NCBI GenBank assembly: GCA_965263485.1
Contig: CBDHHO010000004.1
Span: 1,860,001-1,924,000 of the forward strand
DNA from: Haliotispira sp965263485
GTDB taxonomy: Bacteria > Spirochaetota > Spirochaetia > SP-2023
Length of the DNA stretch: 64,000 nt
Reading direction: 5' to 3'
The notes under the pieces were generated by a model. The model was given only the letters and a program-made list of their open reading frames with translations. It did not search any database and was not told where the DNA came from. Positions 1 to 8,953 of this stretch are shown in pieces (the stretch's first letter is position 1; the number at the start of each line of letters is the position of its first letter). Both the position numbers and the translations under genes were made by a program.

Positions 1-1
1 G

Positions 2-727
2 GAAAAATACCTCCCCTCGCCGCGCCATGTTGAAATCCAAGTGCTGGGCGATGGTCGCGACAACGTGCTGCACTTGGGTGAACGCGACTGCTCGGTGCAG
101 AAGAATCACCAGAAACTGCTGGAAGAAAGCCCTTCCACCGTGGTAGATCCAGTGCTCCGCGAAAAAATGGGGAAGGATGCCATTCGGCTGTTCCGGCACT
201 TGAACTATGCAGGAGCCGGTACCATTGAGTTTCTGGTCTGTGAAGGGCAGCACTACTTTATGGAAGTCAACGCTCGGGTACAGGTCGAGCATCCGGTGAC
301 CGAAATGACTACCGGGGTGGACATCATCCGTCAGCAGATCCTAGCTTGCTGTGGTGAGAATATGGAAGTGAGCCAGGACGATATCCAAATTCGCGGCTAT
401 GCCTTGGAAGCCCGTATCAACGCCCTGACTCCGGGCCGGGTGAGCAGGTTCGCAGCCCCGCTGGGTCCCATGACCCGCACCGATACTTTTCTGTATTCCG
501 GCTGCCAAGTCTCTCCGTTCTACGACTCCATGGTGGCCAAGGTCATCATACAGGCCATGAGCCGCGATGAAGGCTTGAGGCGCATGGAGCAGGCCTTGCG
601 GGAACTGGTGATCGAAGGCATCAAAGTTAATGTGGAGGAACAACTGACGATTTTGCGCAGTTCGGCCTTCCGCACGGGCAGATTCGGCACCGATGTCTAC
701 GATAAAATTATTGCTGTCAGGCAATAA
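2..727 (+). CDS. accC: Biotin carboxylase, C-terminal part (cut by window edge)
   Basis: This is the biotin carboxylase subunit of acetyl-CoA carboxylase, which carboxylates biotin on its carrier protein using ATP and bicarbonate as the first step of fatty acid synthesis. The frame is open from base 2, so the 5' end lies outside the window and about 241 residues remain. The ATP-grasp core is visible as EVNARVQVEHPVTE near fragment residue 90, followed by TTGVDIIRQQI and the C-terminal domain. It ends 11 bases before the likely accD start, so the two probably form an operon. No accB or accA is in the window. Confidence 0.93.
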   Translation, partial: EKYLPSPRHVEIQVLGDGRDNVLHLGERDCSVQKNHQKLLEESPSTVVDPVLREKMGKDAIRLFRHLNYAGAGTIEFLVCEGQHYFMEVNARVQVEHPVTEMTTGVDIIRQQILACCGENMEVSQDDIQIRGYALEARINALTPGRVSRFAAPLGPMTRTDTFLYSGCQVSPFYDSMVAKVIIQAMSRDEGLRRMEQALRELVIEGIKVNVEEQLTILRSSAFRTGRFGTDVYDKIIAVRQ

Positions 728-738
728 AAGGAATGCGT

Positions 739-1581
739 ATGCAGGTTGATGTGCTGGAAAAAGAAAATCTCCTATGGAACCGGGGCACGACGGGCCTGAA
801 GGTTGATCGAGAGCGTGATTGCGAAATGTGCCACAGCGTGGCCAGTGCCGAAGATCTGCGCAAAAATCTGCTGGTCTGCCCCAACTGTGGTTTTCACTTT
901 CGCATTTCCACTCCGGAGCGCATCGCCATTACCTTGGATGAAGGTACGTTTGAAGAAGCGGGTTCGGATATCGGCAGCGTCAATCCGATCAAGATGATTG
1001 GCTACGAAGACAAACTGGAGCAGTCGCGGCGCAAGACCGGGCTGAAAGATGGCGTAATCACCGGTACGGGCAAAATTGCCGGCAATGATGTGTCACTGGC
1101 TGTGATGTCGTTTGCTTTTATGGGTGGCAGCATGGGCTCGGTGATCGGAGAGAAACTTACCCGTTTGATTTTGCTGGCAGCTGACAAGGGCATACCGGCA
1201 ATCATCTTTAGTGCCTCCGGCGGGGCGCGCATGCAGGAAGGCATCTTCTCACTGATGCAGATGGCCAAGACCGCCAATGCCATCGCCCTGCTCAAAGGGC
1301 TGCACGTACCACTGATTAATGTGCTGATGAATCCGACTATGGGCGGAGTTACCGCTTCGTTTGCCATGTTGGGAGACATCATTTTGGCTGAGCCGGGTGC
1401 AATGATTGGCTTTGCCGGGAGGCGGGTCATTGAGGGCACCATTAACGAAGAGTTGCCCGACAGCTTCCAGACCGCCGAGTTTTTGCAGGATAAGGGCTTT
1501 GTCGACAAGGTGGTTGATCGCCGGACTCTGCGCTCTACTCTGCGTTTTTTGTTGGAAACTCAAAAAAACAATATATTCTAG
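739..1581 (+). CDS. accD: Acetyl-CoA carboxylase carboxyltransferase subunit beta
   Basis: AccD forms the carboxyltransferase with AccA and moves the carboxyl group from biotin to acetyl-CoA in the cytoplasm. The N-terminus carries the expected four-cysteine zinc ribbon (CEMC near residue 28, CPNC near residue 47). The crotonase-like core follows, with SGGARMQEG and PTMGGVTASFAMLGD. Length (280 residues) is normal for the family. Two in-frame ATGs exist at 733 and 739. The AAAGGA at 727-732 touches the first but is well spaced for the second, so 739 is preferred. It follows accC directly. Confidence 0.93.
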   Translation: MQVDVLEKENLLWNRGTTGLKVDRERDCEMCHSVASAEDLRKNLLVCPNCGFHFRISTPERIAITLDEGTFEEAGSDIGSVNPIKMIGYEDKLEQSRRKTGLKDGVITGTGKIAGNDVSLAVMSFAFMGGSMGSVIGEKLTRLILLAADKGIPAIIFSASGGARMQEGIFSLMQMAKTANAIALLKGLHVPLINVLMNPTMGGVTASFAMLGDIILAEPGAMIGFAGRRVIEGTINEELPDSFQTAEFLQDKGFVDKVVDRRTLRSTLRFLLETQKNNIF

Positions 1582-1694
1582 GGGGAAGGGCCCCATGAAC
1601 TGCGCTGAGCCGGGTTTTTAAAAATTTGGCGCAAATTTGTCCGAAGCCTTGGAGTATCGGAAATGCCAGCCATTTGCTGCCGGGAGAGTATCTT

Positions 1695-3632
1695 TTGAAG
1701 AAGCTGATTTCAATTCCGCTCATGCATTTCGCAAGGCAGCTTCAGTCAGAGCTGCCAGGACGCGGGGAGAAGTGGCTCTTCCGGTATTTGTTGTCCGGTC
1801 TGCTCATAGCGGCAACTCCTGCCGTTCTGTTTTGTTTTTCCGCGTCTCTTGTCGCTCAGCGGGGGGGAGAGTCGAGTGCTCCTTTGTCTGGTCCGTCTTC
1901 AGGCAGCCGCGGCTCTGTGCAAAGTACCGGTCCATCCCGCGTCCAACTCAGCCCGGATCAATTGCTGGAGTCGGGTTTCCGAGCTTACCACGAGAAAAAG
2001 TGGCACGATGTTATCCGGTACTTGAGCGAAGCCGTCAGCTATTTTCCGGACAATGATTTACTTTATCTGTATCAGGGAAGTGCCCATCTGATTCTGGGAG
2101 AAGACGGCCTGGCTGAGCAGACCTTGGTGAGGGGCGTCAATCTGCAGGGTAAAAACATGCAGAAAATTGCCTTTGTGCTGGGCAATTACTACTATTCGAC
2201 GGGGTTCTACAACAAAGCAGTTGATGCCTATAACCTGGCAACCTGGGGAGATATGCAACTGGTGCAGGCTTTTTTGAACCGGGCCAACCTGTACCTGAGT
2301 CACGGCTTTTATTCCAACGCTCTCAACGATTACAGCTATTTTCTGTTCCGCAAACCCTTTGATCCGCAGCGGGAAAAAATTGAGGCCATCATCCAGAAGT
2401 TACTCGCCTTGGGGGCAGAGAGTAATTTCCTCTCCGAGGGGACTGGGCAGGGGGGCAGTCTACCGCGGCAAAATCCCTATCCTGGCGGTTATAACGGAGC
2501 GCAAAGTGATGCTTCGGCCGGTGCGGCCGGTGCGGCCGGTGCGGCCGGTGCGACCGGTGCGGCCGGTGCGACCGGTGCGACCGGTGTGACTGGCAATCCC
2601 GGCTCTGGATCCGTTTCGCAAAGCGGTGGAGAAAGTACAAGCAATTCGGGCAATTCAAGTTCTTCCGGGGTAAAGGAATTCCATGACGGCGATGGAATTG
2701 CGAATGGCAATGTACTGACAGATGTCAGCAGCTCCGGCAGTTCCAACAACTCCAATAGTTACAAAGATTCTAATGATTTCGGGGTTTCGTCCGGAGCTTA
2801 TGGTAGAGAAGATGACAGCGGTGTCGACGGAGCAGCCGGAGCCACCGATGCCACCGGGGCGGCCAGCAATTCCGCTTTGGGTTCTTCGGGAGTATCTGCT
2901 TCGCAAAGTGGTGGAGGAAGTACAAGCAATTCCGATGCGCCGGGCACTGCTGGCGGAAGCGGACCCCGTGGAAGGGATGGCAGGGATAGGGGTGATAATG
3001 CGCTGACGGGGCCTAACAGCACCGAAAACTTCAGCAACCTCAATAATTCGGGCAGCACCGATGGTCCGGATCCCGGCAATGGGAGCAATGATTCAGCCAA
3101 AGGATCCGGCCCGAACGGGAATGGTGCCGGAGTATCCGGTGTTACCGGTAGAGAGGGCGGGGCTGGCAATGCAAGTACAGGCAGCAACGGAAACGCCAAT
3201 CCCCCGGTAAACAACCTGACTCAGGGATTGGCAAATACAGCTCCGCAAAATAATGCCGGACAGAATGGCTCCGGAGTGAAGCCGAACAGCAATCCCGCAA
3301 TGGCGTCGGCGAGCAAAGTTCCGGGCAGGGAAGGAAGCGGTGGCAATGGGCCGAATTCAGATGCGGATTCTGTTGGCGGCAATGGCATCGGCGTTTATAA
3401 TGATACGGCGGACTCCTTGCGCTGGAATAACTCTTTGGAGGGGAGCTACAAGAGACCTCCCGGAGACACCGGTAACACAGTGGGCACCGGGGGCAGTATC
3501 CGGGCCCAGATATCGCAATTGAATCGGGCACGGCACTCGTTGCAGCAACTCAATCGGAGTGCCATTATTTTGAACCGGGAACGCTTGGATATTATTGATT
3601 CGTTGCAAGAGTTATCCGATATTGAAGAATAA
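1695..3632 (+). CDS. Secreted TPR protein with collagen-like Gly-Ala-Ala/Thr tract
   Basis: This is a large protein of unknown function. After an N-terminal hydrophobic segment (LLSGLLIAATPAVLFCF) it has about 130 residues of TPR-like helices (for example LLESGFRAYHEKKWHDVIRY). A run of GAA/GAT triplets encoded by a 9-bp tandem repeat follows, and then about 350 residues of Gly/Ser/Asn-rich low-complexity sequence. A short charged helical end (SLQQLNRSAIILNRERLDI) closes it. The open frame begins at 1626. TTG 1695 is chosen because GGGAGAG sits 7 bases upstream; ATG 1722 is the alternative. A cell-surface or periplasmic location is inferred from the hydrophobic segment and the extended tract. 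Confidence 0.7.
   Translation: MKKLISIPLMHFARQLQSELPGRGEKWLFRYLLSGLLIAATPAVLFCFSASLVAQRGGESSAPLSGPSSGSRGSVQSTGPSRVQLSPDQLLESGFRAYHEKKWHDVIRYLSEAVSYFPDNDLLYLYQGSAHLILGEDGLAEQTLVRGVNLQGKNMQKIAFVLGNYYYSTGFYNKAVDAYNLATWGDMQLVQAFLNRANLYLSHGFYSNALNDYSYFLFRKPFDPQREKIEAIIQKLLALGAESNFLSEGTGQGGSLPRQNPYPGGYNGAQSDASAGAAGAAGAAGATGAAGATGATGVTGNPGSGSVSQSGGESTSNSGNSSSSGVKEFHDGDGIANGNVLTDVSSSGSSNNSNSYKDSNDFGVSSGAYGREDDSGVDGAAGATDATGAASNSALGSSGVSASQSGGGSTSNSDAPGTAGGSGPRGRDGRDRGDNALTGPNSTENFSNLNNSGSTDGPDPGNGSNDSAKGSGPNGNGAGVSGVTGREGGAGNASTGSNGNANPPVNNLTQGLANTAPQNNAGQNGSGVKPNSNPAMASASKVPGREGSGGNGPNSDADSVGGNGIGVYNDTADSLRWNNSLEGSYKRPPGDTGNTVGTGGSIRAQISQLNRARHSLQQLNRSAIILNRERLDIIDSLQELSDIEE
2519..2587 (+). repeat. 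9-bp tandem repeat coding collagen-like triplets
   Basis: About seven and a half tandem copies of GGTGCGGCC, with GGTGCGACC variants, encode the Gly-Ala-Ala / Gly-Ala-Thr run of the surrounding gene. The unit is a multiple of three, so copy-number change would alter length without shifting frame. Confidence 0.9.
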
Positions 3633-3683
3633 TCGACTCAAGAAGCTGTTTGTGAGAGAGCTCATCCTTCTATTTCAAATCTA

Positions 3684-3876
3684 GGGTACTTCTAAAAATT
3701 CGCTTTCGATGCCAAGCGCAGGCTCCGATGCGAGCCTGCGCCTGGCATCGAAGAAATGGGAAGGCCCGTGCGCAGCCAGGCCCGACCTTCCGCAAAGAGC
3801 CTGCCGCCTCTTCTGACGAAGCGATTCGGCAATAAGATCGCCGCTCAGCGCGAAATTGGAATTTTTAGAGGTGCCC
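3684..3876. repeat. TIR hairpin element, copy 1
   Basis: A two-ended copy of the dispersed intergenic element. The left end is GGGTACTTCTAAAAATT and the right end is GGAATTTTTAGAGGTGCCC. The interior begins with a long hairpin in which GCGCAGGCT pairs with AGCCTGCGC inside an outer CTTCGATGCC-type stem. It then carries the segment related to AAGGCCCGTGCGCAGCC. It fills the gap between the two TPR-protein genes. Confidence 0.85.
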
Positions 3877-3935
3877 TATAGAAAAAAATCATCATATTGA
3901 ATTGTAATAGTATCAGGATAATCTTGGAGAGATTC

Positions 3936-6900
3936 ATGGCAAATCAATGGGGTGGCCCATCGAAATCAGGATGGGAGCCCCCCCCGGGGTCGCGCAGTAA
4001 ATCCGGCAGAAAAACGGCTCTTATTTCACTACTGCTGTCTGCTTTGCTGGGAGCCACAGTTGTCTTTAGCATTGTTTCGCTCCGGAAGCGATCCAACAAG
4101 GTCCAGACGAAAGAGGAGCAAAGCCTGGCGGAGCAGGCCAGCCGGGAAGAACTCCGGTCATTGCTGCAAAAATACATGGATACCGGACAGGGCGACAGGG
4201 CACTGCGACTGCTGCGGAATGCTCTGGAACGGGAGCCTGAGAACACAGTGCTGCAAGAAGAACTGGAGCGATTGCTTCAAGAGCAGCAAAAAGCGGATCG
4301 AAAAGCCCTGGATCAAAATTCCGAGGGCTCGGCGGGGCGCAACGGCGGACAAACCGGAAACTCGCTGGGCGAAAGCCGAGAAGATACGGGCGACACCGGA
4401 GATCCGGCGGAGGAGGGGAACGCGGCAGCCCAGAGCTTAGAGATGGCAGCTTCGGACGATGGAGCCGATTCCCGCAATGCTGCCAGCTCCCGGAGCCCGG
4501 CTCAAATAGCGGCCGCCTCGAGCGCCCAGAGGTCTGGGACCCAGCAGGAGCAGAAAGCCCAGGAACGGAAAGCCCAAGAGCAGAAAATCCAAGAGCAGAA
4601 AATCCAAGAGCAGAAAATCCAGACTATGCCGGAAGAAGGCGGGCAGGCACTAGGGCCCAGTAAGCAGGCTTACGCTCAGGGGACGAATCCACAGCTCAGC
4701 ACAGCGCAGCGCAGCAACAAATTGGGCGACTCAATCAGAGAAGGGCAGGATGCGGAGAGCAAGGCCGCGGAAGTGCTCAAGCTGGAGAGCAGCTCTGCTC
4801 CCGCAAAGACCCTGCAATCTCAGGCCCAGGCCCAAGTGCGGGCGGCACGGCAGCAGCGCAGCGGTCTGCAGCAAAAAGCGGATCGAAAAGCCCTGGATCA
4901 AAATTCCGAGGGCTCGGCGGGGCGCAACGGCGGACAAACCGGAAACTCGCTGGGCAAAAGCCGAGAAGATACGGGCGACACCGGAGATCCGGCGGAGGAG
5001 GGGAACGCGGCAGCCCAGAGCTTAGAGATGGCAGCTTCGGACGATGGAGCCGATTCCCGCAATGCTGCCAGCTCCCGGAGCCCGGCTCAAATAGCGGCCG
5101 CCTCGAGCGCCCAGAGGTCTGGGACCCAGCAGGAGCAGAAAGCCCAGGAACGGAAAGCCCAGGAACAGAAAGCCCAAGAGCAGAAAATCCAAGAGCAGAA
5201 AATCCAGACTATGCCGGAAGAAGGCGGGCAGGCGCTGGGGCCCAGTAAGCAGGCTTACGCTCAGGGGACGAATCCACAGCTCAGCACAACGCAGCGCAGC
5301 AACAAATTGGGCGACTCAATCAGAGAAGGGCAGGATGCGGAGAGCAAGGCCGCGGAAGTGCTCAAGCTGGAGAGCAGCTCTGCTCCCGCAAAGACCCTGC
5401 AATCTCAGGCCCAGGCCCAAGTGCGGGCGGCACGGCAGCAGCGCAGCGGTCTGCAGCAAAAAGCGGATCGAAAAGCCCTGGATCAAAATTCCGAGGGCTC
5501 GGCGGGGCGCAACGGCGGACAAACCGGAAACTCGCTGGGCGAAAGCCGAGAAGATACGGGCGACACCGGAGATCCGGCGGAGGAGGGGAACGCGGCAGCC
5601 CAGAGCTTAGGGATGGCAGCTTCGGACGATGGAGCCGATTCCCGCAATGCTGCCAGCTCCCGGAGCCCGGCTCAAATAGCGGCCGCCTCGAGCGCCCAGA
5701 GGTCTGGGACCCAGCAGGAGCAGAAAGCCCAGGAACGGAAAGCCCAGGAACGGAAAGCCCAGGAACAGAAAGCCCAAGAGCAGAAAATCCAAGAGCAGAA
5801 AATCCAGACTATGCCGGAAGAAGGCGGGCAGGCACTAGGGCCCAGTAAGCAGGCTTACGCTCAGGGGACGAATCCACAGCTCAGCACAGCGCAGCGCAGC
5901 AACCAATTGGGCGACTCAATCAGAGAAGGGCAGGATGCGGAGAGCAAGGCCGCGGAAGTGCTCAAGCTGGAGAGCAGCTCTGCTCCCGCAAAGACCCTGC
6001 AATCTCAGGCCCAGGCCCAAGTGCGGGCGGCACGGCAGCAGCGCAGCAGTCTGCAGCAGGAACAAGCCCGGCAGCAGGCCGACCAAGCTGGCGAATTGGC
6101 AGAGCTGCACCGACAGTTAAGCCAAGCGCGGGAGCGAGGAGATGGCCCTGCCATTGATAAACTGGTCACTGAGATATTAGCCAAGGATGCACAGGACAGC
6201 CCGGCCCATACTGCGCGAGCCAAGCGCATAGAAGAAACACAAGGTACCACTGCGCTCCAAGCGCTGAAAGCAGCCGAAGGCAGTTACCGGAAGGCCCTTG
6301 CGCGCGATCCGGCTCAGGATGAGGTGCAGAAACTGGCGCAGGAAGAGTCACTGGCCGGACTGGCCCGGAATCTGGATCATCAAAACCGCCTGCCTGAAGC
6401 CATCAAGGCCTATGACGCAGCTCTGGCTCAGCCGGTAGAGCCATTTGACAGTGAACTGGCCTATCTACGAGGGATCGCTTTGTACCGGCAAGGCAGGTAT
6501 CAGGAAGCGGCCGCCAGTTTCAACGAATATATTAATGGTGGAGGCCAGAATCTGCGCGCCTATTACGCTTTGGGGCTTTCCTACACTCGCTTGCAGCGCC
6601 CCTCTCAGGCCATCGAAACCTATCAGCAGGCGATCTCCAAAGGTTTTGAGCATGCACCCAGCTACTGGGAACTCGCAAAGCTCAAGCTAGAGCAGGGGCA
6701 GGCCCGGCAGGCCTTGGATGATGTGAACATGGCCCTGTCTTTAAAGAGTGGAGACGGCCGTTATTTGCAGACCCGGGGCGAGGCACTGTTCCAACTCGAA
6801 CGGTACAATGAAGCGGCCTTGGCCTATGAACAGGCCGGGGAGCTAGTCGCGCAAAAGCCGGAAAAGGCCCAAATTAACTATAACAAAGCTTTGAGTTATT

Positions 6901-7517
6901 ACAACAATGCCGAGTATTACCGAGCCGAACAGGCCTTTGAACAAGCACTACTGCTGGATCAAAGCAGACCGGAATATATGCTGGGCCTAGCCGATGCCCA
7001 GCTTGCCGGAGACAGACCTCAGGCTGCCGGACAGACCCTTGCGGAGGCTGCCCGAAAGTTTCCCGATAATGTTGATGTGTTGCTCACTCAGGGCAATGCT
7101 TATTTAAAACAGGAGCAATACGAAGAGGCCTTACCGGTTTTTCATGCGGCCCACCAGAAAGACCCGCAGAACCGTAAGATCATCAACAATCTGGGACTGG
7201 CCTATCTGAGTACCCAGCGCTATGACCAGAGCCGGGAATTTTTTCGCAAGGCCATCGCAGCCGATTCCAAGAACAGCGTACTGTGGTTTAATCTGGCCCT
7301 GGTCGATGTGGCTACCGAAGAACATGAGGATGCGATCCAACATCTGGAGCGGACCTTGGCCTTGGACGACAAAATGAGTGATGCCTACTATTTACTGAGC
7401 AAAGAGTACCTGGTCACAAAGCGTCATAAGCAGGCGAAGCAGACGCTGGCCCGCTTGCGTCGGATCGACCCAGATTATTCCAAGATTGCCGAGTTGGAAG
7501 AGCTGTTGGGGGAGTAA
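3936..7517 (+). CDS. Membrane-anchored TPR protein with three near-identical 195-residue repeats
   Basis: This is a 1193-residue protein of unknown function. One transmembrane segment near residues 26-48 (TALISLLLSALLGATVVFSIV) anchors it. A TPR-like pair follows (EELRSLLQKYMDTGQGDRALRLLRNAL). Then come three nearly identical blocks of 195, 195 and 200 residues, rich in Gln, Glu, Ala and Ser and containing KAQEQ/KIQEQ heptad-like mini-repeats. The C-terminal 450 residues are a run of canonical TPRs, for example LRAYYALGLSYTRLQRPSQAIETYQQAIS. The start at 3936 has GGAGAG upstream. A periplasmic scaffold role is an inference from the TPRs. Confidence 0.8.
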   Translation: MANQWGGPSKSGWEPPPGSRSKSGRKTALISLLLSALLGATVVFSIVSLRKRSNKVQTKEEQSLAEQASREELRSLLQKYMDTGQGDRALRLLRNALEREPENTVLQEELERLLQEQQKADRKALDQNSEGSAGRNGGQTGNSLGESREDTGDTGDPAEEGNAAAQSLEMAASDDGADSRNAASSRSPAQIAAASSAQRSGTQQEQKAQERKAQEQKIQEQKIQEQKIQTMPEEGGQALGPSKQAYAQGTNPQLSTAQRSNKLGDSIREGQDAESKAAEVLKLESSSAPAKTLQSQAQAQVRAARQQRSGLQQKADRKALDQNSEGSAGRNGGQTGNSLGKSREDTGDTGDPAEEGNAAAQSLEMAASDDGADSRNAASSRSPAQIAAASSAQRSGTQQEQKAQERKAQEQKAQEQKIQEQKIQTMPEEGGQALGPSKQAYAQGTNPQLSTTQRSNKLGDSIREGQDAESKAAEVLKLESSSAPAKTLQSQAQAQVRAARQQRSGLQQKADRKALDQNSEGSAGRNGGQTGNSLGESREDTGDTGDPAEEGNAAAQSLGMAASDDGADSRNAASSRSPAQIAAASSAQRSGTQQEQKAQERKAQERKAQEQKAQEQKIQEQKIQTMPEEGGQALGPSKQAYAQGTNPQLSTAQRSNQLGDSIREGQDAESKAAEVLKLESSSAPAKTLQSQAQAQVRAARQQRSSLQQEQARQQADQAGELAELHRQLSQARERGDGPAIDKLVTEILAKDAQDSPAHTARAKRIEETQGTTALQALKAAEGSYRKALARDPAQDEVQKLAQEESLAGLARNLDHQNRLPEAIKAYDAALAQPVEPFDSELAYLRGIALYRQGRYQEAAASFNEYINGGGQNLRAYYALGLSYTRLQRPSQAIETYQQAISKGFEHAPSYWELAKLKLEQGQARQALDDVNMALSLKSGDGRYLQTRGEALFQLERYNEAALAYEQAGELVAQKPEKAQINYNKALSYYNNAEYYRAEQAFEQALLLDQSRPEYMLGLADAQLAGDRPQAAGQTLAEAARKFPDNVDVLLTQGNAYLKQEQYEEALPVFHAAHQKDPQNRKIINNLGLAYLSTQRYDQSREFFRKAIAADSKNSVLWFNLALVDVATEEHEDAIQHLERTLALDDKMSDAYYLLSKEYLVTKRHKQAKQTLARLRRIDPDYSKIAELEELLGE
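4286..6055 (+). repeat. Three tandem 585/585/600-bp intragenic repeats
   Basis: The units start at 4286, 4871 and 5456. The third is 15 bp longer because it has one extra RKAQE-coding mini-repeat. Only scattered substitutions separate them, so the triplication is recent or kept uniform by recombination. All unit lengths keep the reading frame. Confidence 0.93.
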
Positions 7518-7625
7518 AGGGTGGTTAGAATCTCGCTTTTGTTGTGAGACAAACAGATTGTGACCTCGCTCCGGGACTCCGGGCAGTTTTGTAGAGCAGA
7601 CAATCTCAGCCATAGGAGTTTCGCG

Positions 7626-8537
7626 ATGCCTTCAGCGCAGTCGAAGGTACAGCATTCGGTGCCATATCAGGTAGCTTTGCAGGTTCGGCTGGGCTCGCAG
7701 CGCCTGCCGCGCAAGGCGCTGCTACCGCTGCCACAGAGCTTACCGGAGGCTGGGCCCTGCGTCCTTGATTGGGTACTCTATCATCTGAGCCAGAGTCAAC
7801 GGGCAGAGCGTTTTCTGCTGCTGTGTCCCGAAAGCGATATGCAGGCTTTTGAGCCCTACGCCCGGCACTACGGCTTTGTCCTGTTCGGTGGGTCGGAGTG
7901 CGATGTGCTGGAGCGTTTCTGCCGTGCGCTGGAACGCTATCCGGCTCGGTACTGTTTCCGCGTTACCGCCGATAATCCACTGCTACACGGTTCGCTGCTG
8001 GACTTTATGGTCCGGCAACTGGAGTGTGATAGACCAGATATATCCGACAGGCTGGGTAATCAAGACGCACCCGACCCAGCGGAAGCACCGGTGGCCGATT
8101 ATTACTGGATTGAAGGTCTGCCTTACGGCTTCGCCGCCGAGTTATTCCGTCCGGCAGCTCTGCTGCGCCTGGCCGGCTCCGACCCGGAGCGAGAACTGGC
8201 CTCACAGCTCGAAGAGCAGGACCGCGAGCATGTGACCCGTTTCCTCTACCGTCAATCCCGGTATTTTACCTTGCGCCGCGACATTTTGAGCGAGTTGTTG
8301 GGAGTTGGATTTGCCGATTTATCGCAGCTGCGTCTGAGTTTGGATATCCCGGAGGACTACCGGTTCTTACAGCGGTTGTTTGATCGCGCCCGGCAAAGCG
8401 GCTGGCTTCCGGAGCGTCCTGCAGGGTTGCCGGTTGCTGCTGCTGGTGGGCAGCAGCTTTTCTTTGCTCGTTTCTTGCTGGTGCTGCGCAAGTTGGCTCT
8501 GCAGGAAAGAGGGACTGATGAGCTTGTTCGGCATTGA
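7626..8537 (+). CDS. SpsF-like cytidylyltransferase-family protein
   Basis: The N-terminus (ALQVRLGSQRLPRKALLPL) and the later YCFRVTADNPL match the SpsF / spore-coat polysaccharide family of nucleotidyltransferases. These prepare activated sugars for surface glycans or flagellin modification. Length is about 303 residues. ATG 7626 is chosen over the upstream open frame from 7560 because AGGAG precedes it with good spacing. It follows the TPR gene by about 110 bases. The exact sugar cannot be told from sequence. Confidence 0.75.
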   Translation: MPSAQSKVQHSVPYQVALQVRLGSQRLPRKALLPLPQSLPEAGPCVLDWVLYHLSQSQRAERFLLLCPESDMQAFEPYARHYGFVLFGGSECDVLERFCRALERYPARYCFRVTADNPLLHGSLLDFMVRQLECDRPDISDRLGNQDAPDPAEAPVADYYWIEGLPYGFAAELFRPAALLRLAGSDPERELASQLEEQDREHVTRFLYRQSRYFTLRRDILSELLGVGFADLSQLRLSLDIPEDYRFLQRLFDRARQSGWLPERPAGLPVAAAGGQQLFFARFLLVLRKLALQERGTDELVRH

Positions 8538-8642
8538 TTCGCTTCCAAAAGGTGTCAAAAAACGTCTTTTCACAAACTTGCGGAGGAGAACCTATTCTTG
8601 ATTCCCAGGCTGGAAGGCCTGGGTAAAGAACAGCCTGTATAA

Positions 8643-8748
8643 GGGAACAGCTTCGTTGGTAAAGCCTTACAATACAACAAAGCATTCTCCAGCCTCACTT
8701 CCTCGCTCCAAAATAGCTTTGCAAGAAGAGCGAATTTTCAGAGGTCCC
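8643..8748. repeat. TIR hairpin element, copy 2 (left end eroded)
   Basis: The first six bases of the terminal repeat (GGGAAC) are joined directly to the AGCTTCGT interior shared with the copies at 26163, 40550 and 46169. The right end is GAATTTTCAGAGGTCCC. The interior keeps an AATAC-AACAAA-GCATT hairpin. A more decayed right-end-like stretch lies at about 8913-8942. Confidence 0.7.
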
Positions 8749-8785
8749 TTTGTGGGATATGGCAGTCATGTTGAGGTCAAACACA

Positions 8786-8814
8786 TGGTATCTTTATGGA
8801 GATATTGGTATAAT
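8786..8814 (+). promoter_or_regulatory. Candidate extended -10 promoter of the LuxR-type gene
   Basis: TATAAT lies at 8809-8814 with an upstream TGG (extended -10). The -35 region (TGGTAT) is poor. It sits about 140 bases ahead of the regulator gene, in an otherwise gene-free stretch. Confidence 0.4.
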
Positions 8815-8953
8815 TGAGAAAGACAGCATCAATTTGCAGGTTATGTCAGCTGATTTCTCCGGGAATTCTGTTGTAAGAATTTGCTGACGATGCTGTTCGC
8901 TAACAAGACCGAACTTGGCGCGGAATTGGAGTTCGTAGAGTATTTCTTGAGTT

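Noticed and set aside
2359..3531. Long frames opposite or alongside the collagen-like and Gly/Ser-rich tract
   Set aside because: Low-complexity composition leaves all frames open. Only the frame with the TPRs has a plausible start and structure.
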